This document shows, piece after piece, positions 1-11,566 of a stretch of 64,000 nt of DNA. Position 1 is the stretch's first letter. Every line of letters begins with the position of its first letter. Source of the stretch: Brachionus plicatilis (Eukaryota; Rotifera; Eurotatoria; Ploima; Brachionidae). The notes under the pieces are model-generated. The model was not told where the DNA came from, made no database searches, and was given only the letters and a program-made list of their open reading frames with translations. The DNA lies in NCBI GenBank assembly GCA_010279815.1, contig QEOQ01000014.1, positions 1-64,000 of the forward strand, written 5' to 3'. Both the position numbers and the translations under genes were made by a program.

Positions 1-132
1 ATTATATAGTAAAAATAATCTTTTTTATCTAGTAGATTCATCATTTTATCTAGTATCAATTAATATTTTGCGTAGGGGTGCAAGGTTAATAAACTATTAA
101 TAAACTTGAATTTATCATTTCTTTATTTTAAG

Positions 133-3100
133 AAAGAAGAACAAATACTGAAGTTATTGGCACTCAATCAGGATGCTACAGCATTAAAACATACTTGAAC
201 TATGTTACTGAAGATTCACAGAGTTCTTGTTTGAAAAATTGCTTGAGAAAATCACTTCAAACGGGTGTTTTAAATTTGAAGTAATTTTTTTCTTCCGATA
301 ATTTAATTGGAAAATAAACTTAATAATAAAAATTCAATAATCATGATCAAAGATAATCATTTAAAAAATTGCTTGAAAAATTAAATGCAGAAGCATATTT
401 TTATGGCAAGCATTAAGTATTTAATTAATTTTTTAAATGAAAACTCTATAAAAAATACGTGTATTCAGAATTATTAATAACGCTTACTTGTGATTAAACA
501 AAGCAATGATGTGTCAATTCATAGAAATTAATAAAATTAAACAAAGCTGAAATGATAAATTTTGCTAGAAAAATATTTCATAGAAATATTTCAAAGTTTT
601 TTTTCTATAGAAATTAAATTACAAACTTTAATAGCAAAATTTTAAGATTAAATCAATTTAAAATTGTTTTTTAGAACAAATATTAAATTCATTTACGTTT
701 TATTAACTCTAGAAATAAATTTTTTTCAATGAAATTTTCCTTTTTTATAGATTAAAGGAAATTTCAAATTAATGTCAAAAAAAATTTACGAGAAATTATT
801 ATTCTGGAAAAAAATGATGAATTTTGTGAATTAATTTTCCATTCTTTATCCTTTTAAAAAATTCTATGAAACTCTATAAAATAATTTTTCTATGAAAAAA
901 ATATCTATGAACTGAACGTTAACGCATAACATTAAAATATATATAACTGCATAAAATTATACAAACCAATTTAAAATATACAATAATTTTTTATCATGAG
1001 CACGTTAATTTGATCATTAATTTCAATTTTCAATTAATTTTAATTTCAATTTTATTTAGACATCAGTGTATTTGTGAAGGATTTTATGATGGTCTGACAA
1101 AAATTGATGTGTCAAATTGTTTTAACTGTACTAATGAGAATTGCAAAAGATACAATGTATTTCTATTAACCGCTAGTTGTAGGTATTTTAATTATTAATT
1201 GTAAAAAATTTAAAAATCTATTAAAGATAATGAAATGGAAATTAAATGCCCAAAAACAGCTTTTGTAGGTTATGAATTTAATTGCTCAGTGACAATCAAA
1301 AAGCCATCTAGAAAGACCTTAACCATCGATTTTGGAAGCAATAATGAAAGCTTGGTGATAAATACAGATAAATTTCCTTTTAATTTCCCAGTTAATTATT
1401 CCTCTCCTGGTCATTATCTTCTAAAAGTTAATGTGCAAAATCACAAAATGAACGTTCAAACAACAATCTATGGTAATGGATGATTTTTTTATCAAACATT
1501 TTATAAAATAATAAATTTTTTTTTCAAAAAGTTTATGATGATAACAACAGTATTTTAACAGAAGATAAAGGTTTTAACTGAATAAAAATATATATATTTT
1601 TTTTAATTTTTAATTAAAATTTTCAGAGAAAGAATTCATTTTCAAAGAAAAAGGAATTTATCTTGGATGTTTTTACGATCAAAATTATTTTAATACTAAA
1701 AATGAAGAAATTAAGTCTTTTATTGAAAAAAACATGACCCAAGAGCTTTGCTTTAATGAATGCAAAGAAGCAAATTATCAATACGCTATCTTAAAAAATA
1801 GGTTTTTAAATTTTTTTTACAAAAATTTATTATTTAAAAAAATTCATTTTTTAGTTTTGAATGCTATTGTTCAAACAAATATGGAATGAATGGTGTTAGA
1901 AATGACTATGACTGCAGTTGTATCTGTTTGGGAAAAATAGAGGAATTTTGCGGATGTCAAAACAGCTATATAGTTTTTAGTTTAAAAAGTAAATCAATTT
2001 TAATCTTTTTCATTTATTCTTCCAATTTTTTGATTTCATGTTTTGAGATTTAAAAAATTTTTAACGCAATGAGATATAATGCCATTTTTTAAAACTTATC
2101 TTCTCTTATTAAAATCAACATAACAAAAATAGTTAAAAAATTAAGCATTATAAACATCATTAAAAAAATCAGTTGATTTAAATAAATAAGAATTAATAAA
2201 TTTTTAAAATTATGTTTATTCAATTTTTTAAGATAAATTTAGAAAAAATTGAATTTTTTAATTATTAAAAAGCTTAAACTTGTTTGAGTTGACAAATTAA
2301 ACTTTTTTTAGATGAAAAAAAAACTAATTTCTCTGGCTAAATAAAATAAACAGACAAGCTGACAAATTCTCTTATTGATATTTGATTAAATGAATTTCTG
2401 TTATTTGTTATTATTAAAGGAATGAACGCTATCGAAATTTAAAAATAAAAATTAATTTTAACTATTGAATAAAATTTTTTTATTAATAAACTTTAGTTCA
2501 TTAAGTTCTTTTAATAAATAATTAAGTAAAAAAAAAGGTTTTAAATAAAATTAATTGTAATATTTTGTCTTTTGTTTTGAGCACCGAGATGTTTGATTGA
2601 CAGGTTAAAGTGTGAGGAAAAAATCATCATGAAAAATTTGATACATTAGCCTATCTATTTTTTATACTTATAAATGATTATTATTTAGAGAATTTAACCA
2701 ATTTTTTATATCAAAGACAAAAGATCAGATTTTGTTTATAATGGCTCATATTTGGGTTGTTTTGAGGCTAACCAAAATAATAAGCAACAATTGACGTATA
2801 CCAATTTGATGTGCTTGAAAATTTGCAAAGATTTCCGATATTTCTTAACACATAAAAAGTAAGAAAAAATATTTTTTACACAAAAATTTCTAATTGATTT
2901 AATAATAGGCTTAATTTTTAAAATTTATCAGGCGAAAACTTCACATAAAAAAATTCTATAAAAATATTTTCATTTTTTGAAAGTTCAATATTTAATCATG
3001 TTCAAAAATAAATCATTTTTTAAATATTCGTCTGATAAAGCTTTTTAATATTATATATTCAAAAATTGTTAAATATTTTAAAGAGATTTTTGCTCTTGCG

Positions 3101-6100
3101 TTAATTCAATGGAAGGTCTAGTGAAAATTAGTGATCATAAATGCGATATACCTTGTTCAGGTAATTCTACTCAAATTTGTGGAAGCTTTTTGGGTGCAAG
3201 TGTTTATGAAATTTCATGTAAAATTTTTGATAAATTTTTTTCAGAATTATTGTTAATCATGATTTTTAAAGTTTCAAAATTTGATTTTATAAATGAAGAT
3301 TTTGCGAAAGTGAATCAAGAATTAAATTTCATGCTTCAACTTATTTCAAAAAATACAATAGACTTTGAAATTAACTTTGGGGATGAGATTCAAACAATCA
3401 GATTAGCTCCTAATTCAAGTTTTTATTTTACAAAAAATTATTCCATTTCAGCATATCATGAAATGATTATAAGTTCATCTAATTCAACTTTGGAAATTTA
3501 CCCAACAATTTTCAGTAAATTTTTTTATTTAAAATTTTAAAAAATCTATCGTTTCTGTCAGTATCAGAGCAATCAGATTTCAAAAATGATTCCGAATCAT
3601 CAATTGACATTGTTGAAATATTTGGTAAGTCTTTTTAGACAAGAAAAATTTTGGATTTGATTCTTTCTTTGAATTTTTTTATTTTTTATTTTAAACTTGT
3701 CGCCTTTTTTTAAATGAAATTTTAAGTATTTTTTACTTGAAGGACGTTTTACCCATTTGATTCATTGAAAGCTTTATTCTCGAATAAATTAATTAATGTT
3801 TAAATATCTGGAAAAAATGTTGAAAATTTTACATTTTTTCATTATCATATTTTTAAATTTTTAATGCAATATTTCATAAAATTTTTATTTTTAATTTTGG
3901 TAATTAAATAATTTGAAAGAGTTTTTTTTTATTTTCTAAAAGCATTGAACCAAAAATCTAAAAATATGAAAATGTAAAAATGTAAAATTATTTTCATTGT
4001 TCCATTATCTGAATTTTATTTTTATAATTTTGCTAAATTTTTAAGAAAATAGTGTTTATTCCGGATGTTTTGATAGTATTAAAGCTCAAGCTTTGTATAA
4101 CAGCAAAATTTTAAACAATCAAATCTGTAGTGAATATTGTTTACTCAGAGACTATCAATTTTCATCTGTAAAAACAGACAAATCCAAGTAAAATTATTTC
4201 ACTATTTAAAATTCATAAAATGTATCAGTAATATCACTCTAAAAGTGGACAATGCAAGTGTTTTCGACAGATCACAGCTCGAAAATTGGCACTTAATCTT
4301 GATACCTGTTTATGCATGTGTCCTAAATCTCCTAAATATTTCTGTTCTTGCTTTGGCAAATCTAAGATTCAGCTAAGTAAAAATTTTGAAAAATTTTTGG
4401 AAAAAATAATTTTTTTGTTGAAAATTAGAAGTCAAAAACTTTGCCGTTATGTTTTTGGGAACTTATTTAGGATGTTTTAAATCAATAGATGATGGTAATG
4501 GGGTAGTAATTGGCTTTTTAAACAATCATTTGTGCATTCAATATTGTATTTACAATAATTTTAAATACGCCTCATCTGTTGAACAGTAAATTTAATTTAT
4601 TTTTTAATTTTATCTTTTTAATTTTTTTACAGAACTAAATGTTTGTGTTCGAATGATACATTACAGGAGGCTCAACTTGATGAAAATTTTTGTTCAATGA
4701 CTTGTAATGGTAACCAATCTCAAATTTGTGGAGGTCTAAAATCCAAATCTGCTTATGAAATTAAAAGTATTATTTCATAATAAATTTTAAGTAAAAGCCT
4801 TCTTGACAAGGTTCGGTACCTGTTTTTCATAGAGAAAATTTTTTGAATAAAAATGAAGTTGTTAATTCAGTTGTTTAAAATTTTGGATAAGTAAAAAAAG
4901 AAGTGATTGATTTTTTTTCGAATCAAATTTAATATTTTAAGAAAATATAAATTAAAAAATCAATGAGCTAAAATTTTTTTCAAAGTAAATTCTGAATGAA
5001 AAAAAAAATTTTTTTAAGAGAGACATAAAATTTAAGACAATCAAGGCTAATTTTTTTACTCTCCAAGATTTCCAACATTATCTTTAAAATCAATTTTTTA
5101 CTCAAAAGATCTATCAAAAACATTGCTGACTCATCTAGATTATAATTAAAATTTAAACTAGATAATTTAAATTTTCATTAATTCTAATTTTTAAATTCAA
5201 AAAATTTAAAACGATGCATAATTTTTTAAAAATTAACTAGATTAAATCTTACTAGTGCTTGATATCGATAACGAATATCGATTGAAGATATCGATATTTT
5301 CAAAATCGATATCGTCTAAAAGAATCGATAATATATATTATCGATATCATCCGATGGTATCGATATTTGTCAAGTATTCTGATAAATTATTTGATTTTTA
5401 AATTCAATTTGAATAAATTATACTTAAAATAAAAATTAATATATAAAATTGAATATAAAAATGAAAATAAATAATTAAATTAATAATTTTAATTAAAAAG
5501 CTTCCTCATTCTAATAAAATTTTCTTGAATTAATTTTTCATTATATAGGATTTATGATTTACTTAAATAAAAAAAAAATTTATTTTTTTTTTCATTTTAT
5601 ATTTTTTTTAATGCAGAAATCTGTATTCAGTTTTACTTTATTTTTTTCTGTTTGGTAAAGAATCATTATTTTTTCAACTTTGTTTGAATTTAGTGAATTA
5701 CGACGATTTTAAAGACTGAAGCCTGTAAAGGAAAATAGTCTCAGTTGGTGTACTTGCAGCTTGTGGTTTTTTCTAATAATTCAATAAATATTATAGAGAA
5801 GACAATGTTTTTTACAAAAAATTAAAAAAATTAGTTAATGTTCAAATATTATTTTAAAAAATCCTTAATTTAAAAAAATTATCAGGAACAGTTAGTTAAT
5901 TAATTAGAATCGATACCTTTAGACGATATCAATAAAATATCGATACCTCTGGACGATATTGAAATATTATTTTTATCGTTCGAAGTTATCGATATTAAGC
6001 ACTAAATCTTACTATTAAAAATTTCTCATGGAAGTCTTCAATTTTTTTTTCTCGATTACCAAACTATTACGCATATTTTCAAAATTTACTTATCATCAAA

Positions 6101-9100
6101 GTTAAATATTATAAATCATGATTTTAGAATATTTTGTAAAAGAATAAAAATAAATTAAAAGAAAATCTAATTTACATTTAATATTATTTTAAAAAAATAG
6201 CAAATAACGTTATTTATTTTTCAGTTCACAATCTTAAAACCCTTGAATTGTCAATTATTCTCTAAAAAATTTAAAAAAAAATTTTGAATTTAATAATTTC
6301 AAATTTTATTAATTAACTTCTGAAATTTAAGCGTTTGGTGTCAGAATCGATTGTCCTAATAGAGTTTTTCAATATGAAAATTTTAACTGTGTGGTCAAAA
6401 TCAGCTTCGAAAATAAAAATGAGTCTACTTTCGATGTTTTAATCGATTTTGGTGACAAAACTTACCAAAAATTGACCTTCGAACCAGAGAAAAATTTAAA
6501 TATTAGCAAAACATACAATAGAAGTGGAAATTTTAAAGTAGAAGCCACTATAATTCGAACCATTTTGCATGTATCTACACTCATTGAGAGTAATAATTAT
6601 TAAAAAATTTATTAATTTTGCTCATATGTACACTTAGGTGTTCCAAATTTTTACTTGCCCGAGTCAAACCTCAAAGGTAATGTGACAAATTTTCTCTCCC
6701 AGCCTTAAATAATTACTAACATAAAGGAGAGTATGGATTTATTGGCTGTTTTTTTGATAGACAGCCTTTTGAATTTAATGAAATACGAATTATTAGTAAA
6801 AAAAATATGAATAATAGTGTCTGTTCAGAAATCTGCAATATTTATTCATATAAATATTCGGCAACATATTTAGGGTAAGGTAAATAAGATAAAATTTAAA
6901 GGTAAATTATTTTATTTAAGGTATGAATGCTCTTGTTCTAATTTTTATGGAACATACAATATTGCACTAGATCTGGAATGCAAAGTCCCATGTAGTGGAA
7001 ACAAAAATGAATATTGCGGTGGTGAAAAATATATTCCATTTACTGTTTATGAAAGTAATATTAGTAAGTTTATGAAATTGGCATTAGAATAATAATAATA
7101 ATGGTAAACAATTGTGTATTCCGGTTTCCGGGCTACGTGGGATGTGGGATACACATTATGATAGCTCTTTGCTAATACATTTCTCTTAGCGATTCTAGAT
7201 TAATCTTTTCTACTTGTTCTTAAACTCATTTTCAGTTTTAGAGTCAACAATCTCTACTGGTAAACTGTTCGTCAAATTTATCACACTGTTGGCAAGGAAG
7301 TTGAATCTTTGGTTTCAATTTCTTACTACAGTGTTTAAAGTTAAACTGTATAATGGGTAAGATTACACCATTTTACGTAATTTTACGCCAGAAAATGTAA
7401 GCTTACATAATATTACATCATTTCTTGTATGCAAGAAAATGTAAGATAATATAATCTTAAGTAATTTTACGTAATATTACACTAGTTTAGTACTTTTTCT
7501 TACAATTAGCCCTTACAATTAGCAATTTTTTAATGTAAAAATAGAAATTCTCAAACGGTGCATATTTAATTTAATTTAATTCTGAAATGAAAGATACATG
7601 TAATTTCTATTTTATTCAAATTTTTATTGTATATTTTTTTTTATTTTTTTTCTTTATTTTAATTCAAACATCGCCGAGTGTGGCGTAATTTATGAAATAA
7701 ATCAAATCAAATCAAATAATTAAAGCAGAAATTATTTTATCTAATCAAAATCTTTTACAACTGCTATTCCTAATTTTTTTCTATTTTAAATATTGCGCTA
7801 AAAACTCCATATGTTTCTGTCATATTTTTTTCATAAAATTCAAATTTTGATTAATTTTTCACTTATTCCTCTAAAATTCAGTTTTTTTTTGGCCGTAAGC
7901 TTTTTGACTAAACTTACTTAAACTAGTGTAATTTTACGTAAAATTACGTAAGATTATGTTTTCTTACATTTTCTTACATACAAGAAATGATTCAATATTA
8001 TGTAAGCTTACATTTTCTGACGTAAAATTACGTAAAATGATGTAATCTTACCCATTATACAGTTTAACTTTAAACACTGTACTTGTCTCTAAAATGTGAA
8101 TTGATGTCTATGAGAACTGGACTAGTTTACAGGTAGCATCTTATCTATCAATCTGTACTGCAAAAAAAGCTCGTCTCTCTCTCTTTCTTCAACTGATGTC
8201 CAATTGAACTCTGCTAATGGTTCTTCATATTTTAAGCCTTTCACTTTGCTTGCATTAATATAGTTACTCTTCTTTAAACATACGGATGAATTAGGCTTTA
8301 AACATACGAATAATTTTTTTAACTAAATCATGTAAATTTTTCTGTTTTGTGTGTGTTTTTATATTTGAAATCTTGAATTTTAAAACATTGAGATCTCATT
8401 AAGATTAAAAATTAGCATTTTAATGTTCCATTATTAAAAAAACTTAAATTGAATAAAAAAATTTCAATTAATTTATAAAAAAATTTATAATTTTCATTAA
8501 AATCTTGTTACATGTCAAATTAAGACCTTATCTATTAAAAACCTAATAATTATTCAATATTTGAAGTTTTCGTTCTTTTTGAGATCCGAATTAGACAAAA
8601 TGAGAAAAGTAATGAGAAAAAAGATGAGAAGCCTTGAGATTCGCGAGTCTTCATACATATTTTCTAATAAGATCTCAGCTGAATCTCAAATTTTTCTACA
8701 CGTAATCTACATTGTATCTCAGTTAGATCTATTTTGAGATATTAATGAGAACGAGACCTGGACATTCCAACACTTTAATATCCATCTTAAGATATGGACT
8801 CCACGCTTGAATACCATATTCCAATTGTGGTCTTACCAACGACAGGTACAAACTGCGGACTATTTCAATCGAATGATGCTTGAATGATTTTTTTATCATT
8901 CCCAAAATTTGATTCGCTTTGGTGAGAATTTGTTGGCTGCTTTCTGGACTTGATTTTCCCACTTAAAATCATTAGATATAACAATGCCTAGATCACACTT
9001 ACAACTGGTCTAAAAAAAAATTAATTTTAATTTTTAACATGATTTTTAATATCTCCAAAACTCAGAATTGTACACATCACTTGGTTAAAAGTCTTTTTAC

Positions 9101-11566
9101 TTTTTTGATTTCAAAAAATAGAATGAATAAGACCATATTAGTGCATATTAGCTTAAATTTCTATTGTACAGAATTTGCTAATGCTATAATAGAATATTAG
9201 TTTGATTGTCACAATCTTGGAATTATTGATTCCTAAAAATCAATATTTACATAAAAAACTAAAAATGGAAAATTATCAAGACCATTTTTATCTTAATAAA
9301 AATGTAAAGTTATTTTTTTTAAATTTATTTTAAAATTATTATCAAATTAATAACACAAGACCTATATTTTGAATTAATCAAAATTGTTTCATCTTTGGAA
9401 GCCTTTTTTTCTTTTAAATACAAAATAAATTAAAAATTCTTTTTTTTAAATTATCAAGCGAAAATTCTTTTTGTTGGGCTTAAAATTAAAAAAAATATAT
9501 ATTTTAGCATTTGTGAAAATGAGATAACGGTTTTAATGAAAAAATAGTCGAGTGTCATCAGATATAAGACCTAGCTTTATGAATACGGAATGTATGAATG
9601 TAAATTTTATGAATTCTAACTGTTTTCAAGAAACATATTTCGATACTTAAATAAGGTATTTTAATTTGTATTAAGTTATCGCTAGTTTTTTGAACAAAAT
9701 TATTGTAGAACTAAATTTTTGCATGATATATCTAAATTTATAAATTTTTTAGATTCCTTAGCATATGGCTTGAAAAAAGAATGCACTACAATTAATATAC
9801 CAGATTTATATTTCGTTAATGGTAACCCTATAATTGACTGTAAAAGTCAGGGAAAACCAATAACAGTTTTGAAGGAGAAGTATTTAAAAAAAAATTTTTC
9901 TACTAGATACTTGAATAATTCTTTAAGTGAGTATTTTTGCTCTGAAAGAAATTACAGTGTTAGTGGCTTGGACTATAGTCGTGCACTTTGTGACAGAACA
10001 TGTTTTTTTGATGAGCATTTTGAGTGTGGAGGTTCTCCATATTATTTGAGAAGTGTATCAAATTTTAATAGTAAAATTAAAAAAAAATCAAAATATTTCG
10101 ATTTAATCTCTTAAATTCAAAGTTGAAAGCCCTATGATTACAGGAGATTTTTATTTTGAATTTCTTGGATGCTACACATTAAATACACCCGATGACTATT
10201 TAATACTGGAAAATTCCACAATCATCATTTGTTCCAAATACTGTTCGTATTTAAATTTAACAATGGTAGCTTCTGGAAAGTTTTGCTTTTGTCTCCAAAG
10301 TGTCAACTTGACTCTAAGAGTCGGTGAGAATAACTGTTCTAACTATAATTTATTTGATAGACATTATTCCGGCCAGAACAACTTTTATGGCATTTATAAA
10401 ATTTTAGGTAATTGAATTTTAAAATTTGATTTAAAAAAATTGAAAAATTAAATACAATTTTTTTCAAAATAAAGGATTTAACAAAACTAGTGTTCCCGAT
10501 CAAAACCGAAGTTATACAAAAATATCATTTGGATCATCATATTTTCATAGTGTGATCACGGAAGCATTTGAAACAAATTCAACTTGCTTCAACTTTTGCC
10601 TATTCAAACAATATAAATATTTTGCTTTTGATCAACAGTAATTAAAGAAAAATTTTAATCTTTATTTTAAATAAGAAATTTTATTTTTCATTTTTTTTTA
10701 AGAAAACGTTATTGTTACTGTGGAAATTTGCAAAATTTCATTGTAACAAATGTTGATACATTTGTCGACATTTTTATGCGTAAAATTTACAAAAAAATCT
10801 AAAAAAATTAATTATTTTTTTTATTTTTGAAATTTTTTAAGATGAAAATAGTGAATTTTCGACAGAAATATCATTTAGCAGCATTAATACAAAAACCAAC
10901 TTTCCAAATTTAAATCTTGAAACCACACAGATTTTGTCACAAACATTTAATGAAAATAACAATTTTACAAACAGTAATATAACTGAAAATTCCAACATTG
11001 AACAAGTCAAAAATGCTTTATATGACATCGAGCCAGTATTTATAGCTGAAATTTTGAATAAAGCTACTTATGATATCACTGGCTGCTTGGTTAATTGTAG
11101 TAATAAAGGATCCTGTTCCCTCAAAGACAAAAAATTCCAATGTCTTTGTAAAGATGAATATTATGGTTCTTCATGTGAAAAAACAAATAATCCATGTGAT
11201 CAAAAAATTCAATGCCTTAATAATGGGACCTGTATCTTTATAAAAAATGAAAAATTTAATTTTAGATGTGAGTGCAGTTCCAATTTTTACGGATCTCATT
11301 GCGAGAATGCAATAGATCTTTGTGAGAATGTCACTTGTTCTGGCAATGGATACTGTCAAGAAGATGAAAATAAAGTGCCCAAGTGCAAATGCTTCAAGTA
11401 TTACAAAGGAGACAAATGCGAAGAAATTGAGCCTGCATTGCAAACCATCAAGACTGTTATACGAACAAGCACGATAATTGCAGCAGTTGTGATTATTTTC
11501 AGTTTTTTTAGCATTTTCCTGATCGATATAATAAGTATTCTAATGAAAAAGAAATCGAAAATTTAA
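133..11566 (+). CDS. WSC/PKD/EGF-repeat single-pass membrane protein, tandem copy 1 (5' end outside window)
   Basis: Multi-exon gene. Exons read from splice sites and phase: 133-280, 1060-1178, 1227-1472, 1627-1801, 1855-1988, 2717-2858, 3084-3217, 3272-3514, 3562-3624, 4046-4187, 4246-4376, 4429-4585, 4633-4766, 6332-6589, 6638-6676, 6727-6874, 6921-7063, 9753-9879, 9928-10070, 10123-10407, 10475-10637, 10703-10779, 10842-11566. They join in one frame, about 1,357 aa. Module order is WSC, PKD-like, WSC, WSC, PKD-like, WSC, WSC, PKD-like, four WSC (one degenerate), three EGF, membrane helix, short basic tail. WSC is recognised from GC-Y/F starts and the C-x-C...C-G-G/C pattern (for example CLCSN and QICGG near 4640-4740). 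WSC modules bind carbohydrate or sense cell-wall stress in known families; the ligand here is unknown. By alignment with copy 2, the signal peptide and first WSC lie upstream of the window. Introns hold an hAT-like MITE and a LINE. Confidence 0.8.
5253..6004. mobile_element. hAT-like non-autonomous element with 8-bp target duplication
   Basis: Both ends are visible. The left end TAGTGCTTGATATCGATAAC is matched by an inverted right end GTTATCGATATTAAGCACTA (one mismatch). The flanks are a perfect 8-bp direct repeat AATCTTAC (5245-5252 and 6005-6012). An 8-bp duplication with TAGTG-type ends is typical of hAT transposons. Subterminal DNA is rich in ATCGATA repeats on both sides. No transposase frame is seen in the 752 bp. 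It sits in the intron between exons 4633-4766 and 6332-6589 of copy 1. Confidence 0.8.
7087..9010 (-). mobile_element. LINE (CR1/jockey-like) 3' remnant, minus strand, interrupted
   Basis: Minus-strand translation gives broken but recognisable reverse-transcriptase C-terminal sequence. From 9005 down to 8750 it reads DLGIVISNDFKWENQ and then KANQILGMIKKSF...LVRPQLEYGIQAWSPYL. Degraded sequence follows at 8250-8090, and 7330-7190 reads NFLANSVINLTNSLPVEIV, a typical end of LINE ORF2. The plus-strand (AAT)n run at 7088-7102 is the 3' microsatellite tail expected of such LINEs. A Tc1/mariner-like element is inserted at 7329-8079, and a further unexplained 500-bp block separates 8250 and 8750. 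It lies in the 2.7-kb intron of copy 1. Confidence 0.75.
7329..8079. mobile_element. Tc1/mariner-like long-TIR element nested in the LINE
   Basis: Ends CAGTGTTTAAAGTTAAACTG and CAGTTTAACTTTAAACACTG are perfect inverted complements, and similarity continues inwards for about 150 bp on each side through TTACGTAA-rich sequence. TA lies on both flanks (7327-7328 and 8080-8081), as expected for Tc1/mariner target duplication, and CAGTG termini are typical of Tc1. No transposase frame is visible in the 751 bp. LINE coding sequence resumes on both sides. Confidence 0.8.
10842..11566 (+). CDS. Terminal exon of copy 1: serine/threonine/asparagine-rich stalk, three EGF modules, transmembrane helix
   Basis: Single 725-nt last exon, entered in phase 1. 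It begins with a Ser/Thr/Asn-rich stretch with several N-glycosylation sequons (NFT, NIT). Three EGF-type six-cysteine modules follow, at roughly 11090-11190, 11193-11310 and 11320-11420, with typical endings such as CLCKDEYYGSSC and CECSSNFYGSHC. A hydrophobic helix of about 25 residues (11458-11535) is followed by the cytoplasmic tail KKKSKI and a TAA stop. This gives a type I topology with the whole WSC/PKD array outside the cell. The open frame on the opposite strand here is an antisense shadow. Confidence 0.85.

Noticed and set aside
3109..3540. Reading 3109-3540 as one uninterrupted exon
   Set aside because: A short phase-1 intron (3218-3271) gives exon lengths 134 and 243, identical to those of copy 2, so the open reading through it is coincidental.
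11171..11443. 90-codon minus-strand open frame (and its twin at 29274-29462)
   Set aside because: Antisense to the EGF exon, whose plus-strand translation has clear EGF cysteine spacing and a membrane helix; it is a shadow.
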